A stretch of 64,000 nucleotides of DNA from Clostridiales bacterium. Its GTDB lineage: Bacteria > Bacillota > Clostridia > Christensenellales > Pumilibacteraceae. The notes beneath the pieces are model-generated. The model searched no databases and was not told where the DNA came from. It worked only from the letters and a program-made list of their open reading frames with translations. Shown here piece by piece: positions 43,032 through 52,704 of the stretch. The stretch lies in assembly GCA_029055565.1 (NCBI GenBank), contig JAIDCZ010000007.1, positions 29,734-93,733 on the forward strand. The letters are read 5' to 3'. Position numbers and translations under genes: made by a program. Position 1 is the first letter of the stretch. Each line of letters opens with the position of its first letter.

Positions 43032-44843
43032 TTAGTTGGCGCCTTCGCCGTCGTCCACTACTTCTGGATTGTCTACAACAACGTCCTCTTCGGGCGGAGT
43101 TGCGGTGCCGTTTTCGTAGAGCTTGGAGAATATGTCGTTGGAAAGCTTTTGCAAGGTTTCCACAGCGTCACGGATAGCTTCGAGTTCCTCGGTCTTGATA
43201 ACCTCGCGAACGTTAGCCATTTCCTTGTTAAGCTCGTCTTTTTGCTCGGGCGCAATGGTGTCGCCGTTTTCGCGCAAGAACTTTTCGATGGAGAACACGA
43301 GCATATCCGCTTGGTTCTTGGCCTCGACGACCTCTTTACGCTGAGCGTCTTCCTCGGCAAACTTTTCGGCGTCTTTGATAGCCTGATTGATTTGAGCTTC
43401 GGTAAGGTTGGTGGAAGCAGTAACGGTAACGCGTTGCTCCTTGCCGGTGCCCTTATCCTTAGCCGATACGTGAACTATGCCGTTGGCGTCGATATCGAAG
43501 GTAACCTCGATTTGAGGGACGCCGCGGGGTGCGGGCGGAATGCCGCCAAGCTCGAAACGCGCAAGCGTCTTGTTGTGCGCCGCGATTTCGCGCTCGCCTT
43601 GCAATACGTGAATATCAACCGAAGGCTGATTGTCGGTAGCCGTGGAGAACACTTGCGACTTTTTGGTCGGGATGGTGGTGTTTCTCGGAATAAGCTTAGT
43701 GAATATACCGCCAACCGTTTCGATACCGAGCGAAAGCGGCGTAACGTCCAAAAGCAATACGTCCTTTACCTCGCCGGCAAGAACGCCGCCTTGGATAGCT
43801 GCACCTACGGCAACGCATTCGTCGGGGTTGATGCCCTTGAACGGCTCTTTGCCGGAAAGCTTGCGAACGGCTTCGACAACCGCGGGAATACGCGTGGAAC
43901 CACCGACCATGATAACCTTGTCGATGTCGTTGTTGGTGTAGCCGGCGTCGGCCATAGCCTTTTTGGTAAGCTCGATGGAGCGATCTACGAGGCGCTGCGA
44001 CAAAGCTTCGAACTTAGCACGGGTAATCTCGTATTCCAAGTGCTTGGGACCGGTAGCGTCGGCCGTAATGAACGGCAAGCTGACGGTGGTCTTTTGCGTA
44101 CCGGAAAGGTCGATTTTCGCCTTTTCCGCAGCTTCCTTAAGGCGTTGCATAGCCATACGGTCTTTGCTGAGGTCGATGCCTTGATCGTTTTTGAACTGCT
44201 GAACGAGGTAGTCGATTATGACTTGGTCAAAGTCGTCACCACCCAAGCGGGTATCACCCGAGGTAGCTATAACCTCGAATACGCCGTCGCCGATTTCCAA
44301 AATGGAAATATCGAACGTACCACCGCCAAGGTCGTAAATGAATACCTTTTGGCTGGAGCCTTGGCCCTTGTCAAGGCCGTAAGCAAGAGCGGCAGCCGTA
44401 GGCTCGTTGATTATACGAAGAACGTCAAGGCCTGCAATCTTGCCCGCGTCCTTGGTTGCTTGACGCTGGGAGTCGTTGAAGTACGCGGGAACGGTAATAA
44501 CCGCTTGCGTAACGGCTTCGCCAAGGTAAGCTTCCGCATCCTTTTTAAGCTTGGTAAGGATCATAGCGGAAATTTCTTGCGGTGAGTAGTCCTTTTTGTC
44601 GATGTTGACCTTTCTGGACGTACCCATATCACGCTTGATAGAGATAATCGTTCTGTCGGGGTTAGCAACAGCTTGACGCTTTGCAACTTGGCCGACAAGA
44701 CGCTCTCCGTCCTTTGCAAAACCTACGACGGAAGGTGTCGTGCGGCCGCCTTCTGCGTTGGGAATAACGACCGGTTCGCCGCCTTCCAACACCGCCACAC
44801 ACGAATTGGTAGTACCTAAGTCAATACCAATGATTTTGCCCAT
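43032..44843 (-). CDS. dnaK: Molecular chaperone DnaK (Hsp70)
   Basis: 603 residues. ATPase motifs [51 protein letters not shown] and [10 protein letters not shown]; substrate-binding domain from about residue 360 ([16 protein letters not shown]) and a helical lid with an acidic tail. No CIRCE is visible directly upstream; expression should come from the hrcA promoter. Confidence 0.98.
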   Translation of the reverse strand: MGKIIGIDLGTTNSCVAVLEGGEPVVIPNAEGGRTTPSVVGFAKDGERLVGQVAKRQAVANPDRTIISIKRDMGTSRKVNIDKKDYSPQEISAMILTKLKKDAEAYLGEAVTQAVITVPAYFNDSQRQATKDAGKIAGLDVLRIINEPTAAALAYGLDKGQGSSQKVFIYDLGGGTFDISILEIGDGVFEVIATSGDTRLGGDDFDQVIIDYLVQQFKNDQGIDLSKDRMAMQRLKEAAEKAKIDLSGTQKTTVSLPFITADATGPKHLEYEITRAKFEALSQRLVDRSIELTKKAMADAGYTNNDIDKVIMVGGSTRIPAVVEAVRKLSGKEPFKGINPDECVAVGAAIQGGVLAGEVKDVLLLDVTPLSLGIETVGGIFTKLIPRNTTIPTKKSQVFSTATDNQPSVDIHVLQGEREIAAHNKTLARFELGGIPPAPRGVPQIEVTFDIDANGIVHVSAKDKGTGKEQRVTVTASTNLTEAQINQAIKDAEKFAEEDAQRKEVVEAKNQADMLVFSIEKFLRENGDTIAPEQKDELNKEMANVREVIKTEELEAIRDAVETLQKLSNDIFSKLYENGTATPPEEDVVVDNPEVVDDGEGAN

Positions 44844-44889
44844 AAAATAAATCCTCCAAAAAATGTTTTTAAATTAAGTAATATATGCT

Positions 44890-45444
44890 TTAATTGGCGA
44901 CTCTTACGACGCTGTGCCGCAAAATGCGGTCGCCCAATTTGTAGCCTTTGTTGTAGACCTCGACGATCATATTGACTTTGCTGGGGTCGTTCGTTTTGGT
45001 TTGCATTACCGCGTTGTGCAGATTGGGGTCGAACTGCTGACCCAGCGCCGGAATCTCCTCCACGCCGAACGAGGAAAGAACGTCCACTATGCGACGGTAA
45101 ATCATTTTTACGCCCTCGGCAATCTTTTCGTCCGTAATGGTTTGGATTGCTTGCTTCAGCACGTCAAGCTCGGGAATGATCTTTTCGAGAACGGCACACA
45201 TACCGTCTTCCTTGAGCTTTTTGTTGCTCTCGTTCATACGCTTGCGGTAGTTGTCGAAGTCCGCTTGCATACGGTTGACCAAGTTAGAAAGCTCCTCCGA
45301 CCTCGCCTTTTCCTTTACCGCAATGGCTTGCGCAATGGTAAGCTGTTGCGAAACGGCGGCTATCTGGTTTTGCATCGCTTTGTAGTCGTCTTGCGAAACC
45401 TCGATGTTCAGCTCGCGGGTGCGCTCTCTCGTCTTATCGTCCAT
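44890..45444 (-). CDS. grpE: Nucleotide exchange factor GrpE
   Basis: 184 residues. The long N-terminal coiled coil (about residues 15-95) is followed by the small beta domain with GVEEIPALGQQFDPNLHNAVMQ and VEVYNKGYKLGDRILRHSVVRVAN, the GrpE signature. It releases ADP from DnaK. It lies 22 bases after hrcA. Confidence 0.96.
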   Translation of the reverse strand: MDDKTRERTRELNIEVSQDDYKAMQNQIAAVSQQLTIAQAIAVKEKARSEELSNLVNRMQADFDNYRKRMNESNKKLKEDGMCAVLEKIIPELDVLKQAIQTITDEKIAEGVKMIYRRIVDVLSSFGVEEIPALGQQFDPNLHNAVMQTKTNDPSKVNMIVEVYNKGYKLGDRILRHSVVRVAN

Positions 45445-45466
45445 TATATCCTCCGTCCTAAAATTT

Positions 45467-46555
45467 TTATTCGTCGGTATCGGATGTTACCGCCGAACTG
45501 TATTCGTCCGCACCTTGCCCTTGCGCGCTCTCGCCCGCCGGCAACATTTGCACGGTTTTTGACAAGTAATCGAGCACGGAAACAACTTTGGAGTAATCCA
45601 TGCGAATTGGACCTATAACGCCGGCGTTACCAACCGTAACACCGCCTATATTATATGACGCAGTTACTATGGCGCATTCCGGCATGCCCTCGCGGATTTC
45701 GTTGTCCTTGCCTATTTGGAAAGTAATGTTCACGTCGTCGGAATTTTGCAGTACCGGCACAAGCTCCTCTTTTGCGTCCAAAAACTCCAACATGGCTTTC
45801 GCCTTTTTTAGATTGGCGTACTCGGGCTGTTCCAGTATCTTGGCGCTACCCTCCAGCACGATGTCCGAAAACATTTCGTCGTGAGAATAGCTTTTGAATA
45901 TACGAAGTATAGTGGAAAAAACCCGTTCGTACTCCTTTTTCACTTGCTTGACGATTTTGTTGGGCTGCTTGTTGATCTCATAAATAGTATGCCCCGCAAA
46001 CGCGCCGGTAACGAACTGCGAAACGCTGTCGCAATATTCGTCGGTAACGCCGCTGCCTATGTTTACCGTCGCGTCCTTTAGCACGCCCATATTAGTGACT
46101 ATAATTATAAGCGCGGAGGTATCGGTAATTCTGACTATGCGAATGTTGAGTATCGTCGCATTGTCGTTACCTTGCACGTAGGCAACCGAGGTAAGATTGG
46201 TAATTTCCGATATTACCTTGGCGGTGTTTTTAAGCACCTCGTCCAGCTCGGTGATTTTCTTGTTAAAGTACCGTTTTACAACCTTAAGCTCCGACCGCGT
46301 AAGCTTGCGGCGCGGCATTAGCTTTTCCACGTACAGTCTGTACGCCTCTGCTGTAGGCACTCTGCCCGACGACGTGTGTAGCTGAGCAAGATACCCCATC
46401 TCCTCGAGCGCCGCCATTTCGTTGCGAATGGTTGCCGACGACAGTGCGGGCAAATGCCGTTCCTTGATCTCCGAGCTGGAAACCGGCTGGCAGTTCTCGA
46501 TATATCCATCAACAACCGCTTGAAGTATTTTTTCTTTTCTACCAGTCAAGCCCAT
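45467..46555 (-). CDS. hrcA: Heat-inducible transcription repressor HrcA
   Basis: About 362 residues. The winged-helix DNA-binding domain is visible at the start (GRKEKILQAVVDGYIENCQPVSSSEI, LPALSSATIRNEMAALEEMGYL) and the IPI-type C-terminal region with IGPIRMDYSKVVSVLDYLS. The start chosen is ATG 46555 (AGGA about 9 bases upstream); an in-frame GTG at 46573 would add six residues. It represses its own operon through the CIRCE element upstream. Confidence 0.95.
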   Translation of the reverse strand: MGLTGRKEKILQAVVDGYIENCQPVSSSEIKERHLPALSSATIRNEMAALEEMGYLAQLHTSSGRVPTAEAYRLYVEKLMPRRKLTRSELKVVKRYFNKKITELDEVLKNTAKVISEITNLTSVAYVQGNDNATILNIRIVRITDTSALIIIVTNMGVLKDATVNIGSGVTDEYCDSVSQFVTGAFAGHTIYEINKQPNKIVKQVKKEYERVFSTILRIFKSYSHDEMFSDIVLEGSAKILEQPEYANLKKAKAMLEFLDAKEELVPVLQNSDDVNITFQIGKDNEIREGMPECAIVTASYNIGGVTVGNAGVIGPIRMDYSKVVSVLDYLSKTVQMLPAGESAQGQGADEYSSAVTSDTDE

Positions 46556-46578
46556 CAAGACAATCCTACGCACGTTAA

Positions 46579-46605
46579 TTAGCAGACTACGGCATAGAGT
46601 GCTAA
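46579..46605 (-). promoter_or_regulatory. CIRCE operator of the hrcA-grpE-dnaK-dnaJ operon
   Basis: On the minus strand TTAGCACTC (46605-46597), nine bases, then GTCTGCTAA (46587-46579). The left arm is perfect CIRCE; the right arm differs from GAGTGCTAA at two positions. It lies five bases after the -10 box, covering the transcription start, the standard place for HrcA repression. Confidence 0.9.
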
Positions 46606-46609
46606 CGTA

Positions 46610-46638
46610 ATTTTACCACATGCCTATACCTTTGTCAA
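46610..46638 (-). promoter_or_regulatory. Sigma-A-type promoter of the hrcA operon
   Basis: -35 TTGACA (consensus) at 46638-46633, 17-base spacer, -10 TAAAAT at 46615-46610 with extended TGG. Confidence 0.88.
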
Positions 46639-46648
46639 TCATTTTCAC

Positions 46649-46687
46649 AAAAAAAATTGCGCCTTTTTCCAAAAACAGTAGGCGCAA
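46649..46687 (-). terminator. Intrinsic terminator after the zincin-like membrane protein gene
   Basis: Minus-strand stem TTGCGCC/GGCGCAA (46687-46681 and 46663-46657) followed by eight T. The loop contains a TTTTT/AAAAA pair that can extend the hairpin. It lies 44 bases after the stop of the 46731-47306 gene and directly upstream of the hrcA promoter. Confidence 0.85.
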
Positions 46688-46730
46688 AATCAGTATTACA
46701 CAATATATGACAATAGTTATATTATAATTA

Positions 46731-47306
46731 TTACTCGCCCTTTGCCGGAACGTATACAACGATATCTGTTCCGCAGTCCACCACAACGGCATACTTTGGC
46801 GACGAAAGCACAAGCCTTATCATAAACAAATCGGCAACGCTTCCGAACACGTTGTACGCAAGCGGCATAAACGGCAACACGAAAAAGTACGGCGGCAAAA
46901 GCACGCAAAGCGGAATCAACGCCGCACAGTAAAAAAAGAACGGGAACGCCGCAACGAAAAAGTATTGACCTTTCGTAAATATTATGTCCGGCGAACCGCA
47001 GTACGCCGCAAACTTGCCGAACTTTATGTACGGCCTTTTCCACTTGCTTATTATTATGGCAAACGCGTGCGCAAATTCGTGAACGTACGGATATATAAAG
47101 CACAGCACCACGCCACACAAAATATATACAAAATACATACCGCCCGCTTGACCGAGCATTCGCAAACAATAGTTAAGCACGATTCCGACAACGCAGCAAA
47201 CCGTAATAGATATAAGCGCAAACAGATTGAGCTTATTAAGCATTTTAAACTTGGGATCGGACAAATCCAGTCTATTTATCGCTTTGTAATCGTAAACGGC
47301 TTTCAT
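46731..47306 (-). CDS. Putative membrane zinc metalloprotease (DUF3267-like)
   Basis: 191 residues with four or five hydrophobic segments. The first two are followed by YVHEFAHAFAI, an HExxH metal-binding motif inside or next to the membrane, as in DUF3267 putative zincins. A second conserved region (FMPLAYNVFGSVADLFMIRLVL) resembles the N-D motif of site-2-type proteases. Substrate unknown. A strong -10 box lies six bases before the ATG and no ribosome-binding site is visible, so the mRNA may be leaderless. Confidence 0.8.
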   Translation of the reverse strand: MKAVYDYKAINRLDLSDPKFKMLNKLNLFALISITVCCVVGIVLNYCLRMLGQAGGMYFVYILCGVVLCFIYPYVHEFAHAFAIIISKWKRPYIKFGKFAAYCGSPDIIFTKGQYFFVAAFPFFFYCAALIPLCVLLPPYFFVLPFMPLAYNVFGSVADLFMIRLVLSSPKYAVVVDCGTDIVVYVPAKGE

Positions 47307-47312
47307 AACTAT

Positions 47313-47341
47313 ATAATACCAAAAAACTATCCGTCAGTCAA
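47313..47341 (-). promoter_or_regulatory. Promoter of the zincin-like gene (possible leaderless mRNA)
   Basis: -35 TTGACT at 47341-47336 (overlapping the hemW 3' end), 17-base spacer, -10 TATTAT at 47318-47313 with extended TGG. Six bases separate the -10 from the ATG at 47306. Confidence 0.72.
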
Positions 47342-48443
47342 GCATCAACTGCTCTATTACGGAATTCATAACGAACATTTTGTCGGGCGCAATCCGCACC
47401 GCACCGTCGGCAAATACGATCAATTTATCTTTTTTCAGTCTATCCAAAACCTCGGCGTTATACTCGCAAAAGTCGTATCCGAACCGCTTATAAAAACCGT
47501 CGGTAGATATTCCCCTTTCGGTGCGCAGTCTTAACATGACGTATTCGTTGTACAAATCCTTGTCGGTCAAAGCATAGCTTTCCACCGTCGAGCAAGCAAT
47601 ATACTTACCAATATCGTCGCAATGCATAAACCGCGTGCGCGCCCCGTCGTAGCCGTGCGCAGCCACCCCAAAGCCTATATACGGCAAGCATTCCCAATAC
47701 TTATTGTTGTGTTTACTCTCCCGCCCGCCTCGTGCGAAATTGCTTACTTCGTAACGACTAAACCCCAATTCAACGAGCTTGGCGTAAGCCAAATCGTATA
47801 AATCTGCAATGTCGTCGTCGGACGGCGCGTATCCGGAATTATAAAGCAGAGTACCGTATTCCACCGTAAGCGCGTAAACGGAAAGGTGCGAGCAGTACCT
47901 CGCCACCGTAGTTATGCCGTTTATTACGTCGGCACTCGTTTGCTCGGGCAAGCCTAAAATTATGTCCGACGAAATATTGTCAAACGACCGAGCCAAAAGC
48001 TCGACGGCATTTACGTAGTCGGCATAAGTATGCACGCGACCGATAGCGCGCAAAACGTTGTCGCACGACGATTGCAGCCCCATGCTTATTCTGTTTACGC
48101 CGCTGTCCTTGCACTCCGCAACGAAGTCTGCCGACACGCTTTCGGGATTACACTCCACCGTTATTTCCGCGCCGTCCGTAACTCGAAAGCTACTCCGCAC
48201 CGCACGCATAATATCGGCAAGCCCGCCGCGAAAAAGACAAGACGGAGTACCACCGCCTATATACACGGTGTCGACTACCCCGCCTTTATACGTACTGTCG
48301 TTAATTTCCTTAACCAGCGTATCGACGTAAGCTTTTTGCAACGAAAAATCGGGCGTGGAAACGAACGCACAGTATTTGCATTTAGCCTTGCAAAACGGAA
48401 TATGAACGTACACGCCGTATGACTTTTCGGTATCTATCGTCAT
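47334..48443 (-). CDS. hemW: Radical SAM haem chaperone-like protein HemW
   Basis: 369 residues. [18 protein letters not shown] carries the CxxxCxxC cluster plus the extra HemW cysteine spacing; then [27 protein letters not shown] and the C-terminal HemW domain. HemW binds haem and passes it to apo-proteins rather than oxidising coproporphyrinogen. It overlaps lepA by 4 bases (ATGA). It is the second HemN-like protein in the window, after HemZ. Confidence 0.92.
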   Translation of the reverse strand: MTIDTEKSYGVYVHIPFCKAKCKYCAFVSTPDFSLQKAYVDTLVKEINDSTYKGGVVDTVYIGGGTPSCLFRGGLADIMRAVRSSFRVTDGAEITVECNPESVSADFVAECKDSGVNRISMGLQSSCDNVLRAIGRVHTYADYVNAVELLARSFDNISSDIILGLPEQTSADVINGITTVARYCSHLSVYALTVEYGTLLYNSGYAPSDDDIADLYDLAYAKLVELGFSRYEVSNFARGGRESKHNNKYWECLPYIGFGVAAHGYDGARTRFMHCDDIGKYIACSTVESYALTDKDLYNEYVMLRLRTERGISTDGFYKRFGYDFCEYNAEVLDRLKKDKLIVFADGAVRIAPDKMFVMNSVIEQLMLD

Positions 48444-50245
48444 TTTTTATCGTTATCGAGCTTGAGAACGGACATAAACGCTTCGGACGGTATTTCAACG
48501 GTGCCGAACTGACGCATGCGCTTTTTGCCTTCCTTTTGCTTTTCCAAAAGCTTCTTTTTGCGCGTTACGTCGCCGCCGTAGCACTTGGCCAAAACGTCTT
48601 TGCGTAGCGCCTTAATGGTTTCGCGCGCTATAACCTTGCCGCCGATAGCCGCTTGAATGGGAATTTCAAACAGCTTGCGCGGAATAACATCCTTCAGCTT
48701 TTCCGCCATAGCGCGACCGCGAGAATACGCTTTGTCTCGGTGCACTATTATGCTGAGCGCGTCGCAAATATCGCCGTTAAGCATAATATCCAGCTTGACC
48801 AAATCGCTCTTGCGGTAGCCGGCTTGCTCGTAATCGAAGCTGGCATAACCGCGCGAACGGCTTTTAAGTCCGTCAAAAAAGTCGTAAACTATCTCGTTAA
48901 GCGGCATAGTGTAAGTAATAAGCACGCGCGTTTTTTCTATATAAGTCATGTTAAGATACTCGCCGCGCTTGTCTTGGCAAAGCTCCATTATCGGGCCGAT
49001 ATATTCGGGCGGCGTGTATATGGACGCCGTAACAACCGGCTCCTCCATATAATCTATCTCGCCGATAGGCGGAAGATTGGACGGATTGGTAACCTCGGTC
49101 ATACCGTTAGCCGTGTAAACCTTGTACACAACCCCCGGCGCCGTAGTGATTATATCGAGGTCGAACTCACGCTCCAAACGCTCCTCGATAATCTCCATGT
49201 GCAACAGACCCAAAAATCCGCAACGGAAGCCGAAGCCGAGCGCCGACGACGTTTCAGGCTCATAAAAGAGGGACGCGTCGTTCAGCTTAAGCCGCTCCAA
49301 AGCGTCTTTTAGATCCTCGTACTTGGAGCCGTCGGCCGGATATATTCCGCTGTAAACTACCGGCTTAACCTTTTTATAGCCGGGGCAAGGCTCTGCCGTG
49401 GGATTATTTGCGTAGGTAATGGTATCACCGGGCGCAGTGTCGGCTATGGACTTGATCGAAGCACATAAGTACCCTACGTCGCCGGCCGACAAGCGGTCGA
49501 TAGGCACCGGCTTGGGCTGGAACACGCCGACCTCGGTCACGTCGTACACCTTGCCGTTGGACATCATAGTAATTCGGTCGCCGGCCTTAGCCGAACCGTC
49601 GACGATACGAATGAGGCAGACTGCGCCCTTGTAGTTGTCGTAATACGAGTCGAATATCAACGCCTTTAACGGCTTGTCTACGTCGCCTTGCGGCGGCGGC
49701 ACGTTTTTTGCGATCGCGCGAAGTACGTCGTCTATATTTATGCCCTCTTTGGCCGAAATGCACGGCGCGTCGTCGGCCGGCAATCCGATAATGTCCTCTA
49801 TCTCTTTTTTTACCTCGTCCGGTCTGGCGGCGGGCAAATCTATTTTGTTGATAACCGGCACTATTTCCAAATTATTATCAAGCGCCAAGTATACGTTTGC
49901 CAGCGTTTGCGCTTCCACGCCTTGCGCGGAATCGACCACCAAAACGGCACCCTCGCAAGCTGCAAGCGAGCGCGACACCTCGTACGTAAAGTCGACGTGC
50001 CCCGGCGTATCAATCAGATTAAATGTGTATCTTTGCCCTTCGTATTCGTAAAACATTCGGACCGGCGTGAGCTTGATGGTAATGCCGCGTTCGCGCTCGA
50101 TGTCCATGCTGTCCAGCATTTGGTCGGACAGCTCGCGCTTGGTAAGCGTAGCCGTCGCTTCCATAAGCCTATCCGCAAGTGTGGATTTGCCGTGGTCTAT
50201 ATGCGCTATTATACAAAAATTGCGTATAAATTTTTGTCTATCCAT
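48440..50245 (-). CDS. lepA: Translation elongation factor 4 (LepA)
   Basis: 601 residues. GTPase motifs [13 protein letters not shown] (G1), DTPGHVDF (G3) and NKIDLPAA (G4); C-terminal LepA-specific domain with [23 protein letters not shown], typical of the family. It acts in ribosome biogenesis or back-translocation. It heads a lepA-hemW operon, a common Firmicute pair. Confidence 0.97.
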   Translation of the reverse strand: MDRQKFIRNFCIIAHIDHGKSTLADRLMEATATLTKRELSDQMLDSMDIERERGITIKLTPVRMFYEYEGQRYTFNLIDTPGHVDFTYEVSRSLAACEGAVLVVDSAQGVEAQTLANVYLALDNNLEIVPVINKIDLPAARPDEVKKEIEDIIGLPADDAPCISAKEGINIDDVLRAIAKNVPPPQGDVDKPLKALIFDSYYDNYKGAVCLIRIVDGSAKAGDRITMMSNGKVYDVTEVGVFQPKPVPIDRLSAGDVGYLCASIKSIADTAPGDTITYANNPTAEPCPGYKKVKPVVYSGIYPADGSKYEDLKDALERLKLNDASLFYEPETSSALGFGFRCGFLGLLHMEIIEERLEREFDLDIITTAPGVVYKVYTANGMTEVTNPSNLPPIGEIDYMEEPVVTASIYTPPEYIGPIMELCQDKRGEYLNMTYIEKTRVLITYTMPLNEIVYDFFDGLKSRSRGYASFDYEQAGYRKSDLVKLDIMLNGDICDALSIIVHRDKAYSRGRAMAEKLKDVIPRKLFEIPIQAAIGGKVIARETIKALRKDVLAKCYGGDVTRKKKLLEKQKEGKKRMRQFGTVEIPSEAFMSVLKLDNDKK

Positions 50246-50338
50246 ACCTTGATTACGCCATAATCGCAGATTGATTTACAAATTTGGGCACAACGGATTA
50301 AAGATTTTCCGGACTTTCCGCAGTTATGGTTAGTATTC

Positions 50339-50367
50339 ATTATACCATAGCGCGACGAAAACGGCAA
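50339..50367 (-). promoter_or_regulatory. Sigma-A-type promoter of lepA-hemW
   Basis: -35 TTGCCG at 50367-50362, 17-base spacer, -10 TATAAT at 50344-50339 with extended TGG. The leader before lepA is about 85 bases, with no recognised riboswitch. Confidence 0.72.
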
Positions 50368-50436
50368 TTATTTTGAGCAAATACCGTTAAAAATAATTAA
50401 AATATCGTTATTTTCGGTAAATGTACGTAAAAACTA

Positions 50437-50465
50437 TTGTAAAATAATTTTAAAGGTGATATAAT
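50437..50465 (+). promoter_or_regulatory. Sigma-A-type promoter of the GDPD gene
   Basis: -35 TTGTAA at 50437-50442, 17-base spacer, -10 TATAAT at 50460-50465 with extended TGA. It is divergent from the lepA promoter; about 70 bases lie between them. Confidence 0.72.
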
Positions 50466-50491
50466 TGAACTAATACAGTTAAAGGTACAGT

Positions 50492-51241
50492 ATGGAAACT
50501 AAAACTACATGGTTGCTTGATAAGCCCATTTCTCACCGTGGCTTGCACGACACGGATAATATTCCCGAAAACTCACTGCCCGCCTTTGAGAATTCGGTTA
50601 AGAACGGTTACGCCATAGAGCTGGACATTCGCATAATAGACGACCAAACAGTCATAGTCTTTCATGACGAAAAATTAAGCCGAATGACAAACCGCGACGG
50701 CTACGTGTCTACGCTAAAGATAGCCGATTTAAACGAAATCCGTTTACTCAAAACCGACTGCACCATTCCCACTTTGGAACAAGTGCTGGAAACGGTAAAC
50801 GGCAAGGTTCCCCTTTTAATAGAGATCAAAAGAGCCGAGCAATCGTTTGCTTTGGAAGATAAAATTATAGAAATGCTCAAGTCGTACAGTGGCGATTACG
50901 CGGTGCAGTCATTCGACCCGATGTCCTTGCACTACTTTTACAAAAATGCGCCGCACATAATGCGCGGCCAGCTCTCGTCGTACTTTCACCACAACGATAT
51001 AGACGCGCCGCGGCGCGAAAAAAAGCGGCTCAAAAAGCTAAAGTACAACGATATTTCTCACCCCGACTTTATATCGTACAAGGTTACCAACCTCCCCAAC
51101 AAGTACGTTACGGCAACCGGATTACCCGTGCTTGCTTGGACGGTGCGCGGCGAATTGGAAGCGCAAAAAGCTATTAAGTTTTGCGACAACTATATTTTCG
51201 AGGGTTTTATGCCACACGCCAAGGACGAGGCGTCCGAGTAA
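50492..51241 (+). CDS. Glycerophosphodiester phosphodiesterase
   Basis: 249-residue GDPD-family TIM-barrel enzyme. SHRGLHDTDNIPENSLPAFENSVKNGYAIELDI holds the catalytic HRG and the metal-binding E and D residues; VFHDEKLSRMT follows, and LLIEIKR provides the next acidic ligand. No signal peptide, so it is cytoplasmic and probably recycles deacylated phospholipid headgroups to glycerol 3-phosphate. It is followed after 13 bases by a GtrA-family protein. Confidence 0.92.
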   Translation: METKTTWLLDKPISHRGLHDTDNIPENSLPAFENSVKNGYAIELDIRIIDDQTVIVFHDEKLSRMTNRDGYVSTLKIADLNEIRLLKTDCTIPTLEQVLETVNGKVPLLIEIKRAEQSFALEDKIIEMLKSYSGDYAVQSFDPMSLHYFYKNAPHIMRGQLSSYFHHNDIDAPRREKKRLKKLKYNDISHPDFISYKVTNLPNKYVTATGLPVLAWTVRGELEAQKAIKFCDNYIFEGFMPHAKDEASE

Positions 51242-51254
51242 ACGGCTTGTACAT

Positions 51255-51776
51255 ATGAAATTCAGCTTATTGGCCTATTTGAAAAAACAAACGACGCTGG
51301 AGTTTTTAAAATCCGTTGCAGTGGGTTTGGCGTCAAACGCGGTCGACTTTTTGTTGACCGCCGTATTTTTATATGCTTACGGCCATGAGCATTACGACGG
51401 ATTTTGGGGCGTGTTTACGGGCGCGACCGTCGGCGGTCCGTACGACCCGCAGTTTTCGGTGTATATAACGGCTACAGTAATAGGATATATTTCCGCAATA
51501 CTCGTCAACTACCTACTGTCGTCCATTTTCGTATTCAAGTACGGCAACGTCGGCAAAAACAAATACGGGTTTTTAAAGTTTATCTTTTTTGCCGCTATCG
51601 GCTTGGGAATAACCTCCCTCGGCAGCTGGATTGGCTACGACCTTATAGGCGGCAACATTTGGGTAGTAAAATTGATAGTTCAGCTTATAGTATTCGTGTA
51701 CAACTTTATCACCCGCCGAATGTTTATATTCAACGTCAATCTAATCCGCGACGACGAAAACACGATAAATCTATAG
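51255..51776 (+). CDS. GtrA-family membrane protein
   Basis: About 173 residues from ATG 51255. Four hydrophobic segments (FLKSVAVGLASNAVDFLLTAVF; SVYITATVIGYISAILVNYLL; FIFFAAIGLGITSLGSWIG; LIVQLIVFVYNFITRRMFIF) with the typical N-terminal FLKSVAVGL..N.VDF and C-terminal VYNFITRRMFIF patterns. GtrA proteins are thought to flip undecaprenyl-linked sugars for cell-surface glycans; the glycan is unknown here. Confidence 0.9.
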   Translation: MKFSLLAYLKKQTTLEFLKSVAVGLASNAVDFLLTAVFLYAYGHEHYDGFWGVFTGATVGGPYDPQFSVYITATVIGYISAILVNYLLSSIFVFKYGNVGKNKYGFLKFIFFAAIGLGITSLGSWIGYDLIGGNIWVVKLIVQLIVFVYNFITRRMFIFNVNLIRDDENTINL

Positions 51777-51790
51777 CATGTTTAGGAAAA

Positions 51791-52423
51791 ATGAAGGTAT
51801 TAGTTGTAGAAATAGATAAAGATACGCTTAAAAATTGCTTACAAGTATTTAACATAGCCGACCCAATAACCTTTTTGGACGGACTTAAAGTTCCCGACGA
51901 GGACGAAAAATACGAAACGTCATTCGACTACGACCCGTATTATATAGAGGAAAGTATTGCGGATTTAGATAAAGTAATTGCGTTGTGCGACGACGTATAT
52001 TACGTACGACAAAGAATGCAATACGGCGATATAGGCGGATTTTTCGAGCTATTGGTAAATATAAAAAAGCAACGCGATTTCGGTTGCTATCTTGACGATA
52101 TGGAATATATCTACAAAACCGGCTTGCGGCTCGATTTACCTATTGAATATAACCTTGCGTCCGAATTGTTCGATCACCCTAAATCGGACGACTTTTACGT
52201 AATAACCGGACAATCGGATTTGGGAAAAATCGAGCTGTACAATCAATACGGATTCGACTTTACGCTTATATTCAGTCGCAACAAAACCAAAAAGTTTACA
52301 GAAATGGATATAACGGAAGTATCGCATTGGCACCCAAACTCGTGCATCGACGCAATAAACGATATGGTTGCAATTTTGACTAACGACGAGGAATACTTCC
52401 GAAAAAACGGAATATCTATATAA
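51791..52423 (+). CDS. Hypothetical acidic protein
   Basis: 210 residues from ATG 51791, with AGGA 4 bases upstream. The protein is soluble and strongly acidic, with many D, E and Y residues (VPDEDEKYETSFDYDPYYIEE). A beta-strand pattern near the start (MKVLVVEID) is seen, and no domain is recognised. It lies in a plus-strand run after GtrA and before a small cysteine-rich protein, with a shared terminator. Function unknown. Confidence 0.65.
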   Translation: MKVLVVEIDKDTLKNCLQVFNIADPITFLDGLKVPDEDEKYETSFDYDPYYIEESIADLDKVIALCDDVYYVRQRMQYGDIGGFFELLVNIKKQRDFGCYLDDMEYIYKTGLRLDLPIEYNLASELFDHPKSDDFYVITGQSDLGKIELYNQYGFDFTLIFSRNKTKKFTEMDITEVSHWHPNSCIDAINDMVAILTNDEEYFRKNGISI

Positions 52424-52456
52424 GTCATAACCGAACCAAACGAAGAGAGGAAAAAT

Positions 52457-52651
52457 ATGGATAACGCTGAATACACGTGCAAAGATTGTTTTCTGCAACG
52501 CAGTGGAGACTGCTTTGGTAAGCTTACCGTATGCAATCGGTTTGAATACGCCCCCGCTCCGACAGAACGGATAAACTACTATCCCGACGACGGTTCCGAA
52601 ATGACGGAACGCATACGCGACAGAACTCCCGACTGGCATGACAAATTATAA
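52457..52651 (+). CDS. Small cysteine-rich protein (possible zinc-binding)
   Basis: 64 residues. Four cysteines in the first 26 residues (YTCKDCFLQRSGDCFGKLTVC) could form one zinc site; the C-terminal half is hydrophilic (PDDGSEMTERIRDRTPDWHDKL). An AGAGGA ribosome-binding site precedes the ATG. A bidirectional terminator follows after 11 bases, which supports real transcription. I do not recognise the family. Confidence 0.6.
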   Translation: MDNAEYTCKDCFLQRSGDCFGKLTVCNRFEYAPAPTERINYYPDDGSEMTERIRDRTPDWHDKL

Positions 52652-52662
52652 TCGAACACAAA

Positions 52663-52689
52663 AAAATCGAGCCTATACGGCTCGATTTT
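52663..52689. terminator. Bidirectional intrinsic terminator
   Basis: An 11-bp stem AAAATCGAGCC/GGCTCGATTTT (52663-52673, 52679-52689) with a 5-base loop, T-rich on the plus strand after the stem and A-rich before it, so it can work for both the small cysteine-rich gene and the convergent gene ending at 52705. Confidence 0.85.
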
Positions 52690-52704
52690 AATTTTACTTT
52701 ATTA

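Noticed and set aside
43149..44585. 478-codon plus-strand open frame
   Set aside because: It lies entirely antisense to dnaK, whose motifs are unambiguous; long antisense frames are common opposite highly expressed genes with biased codon use.
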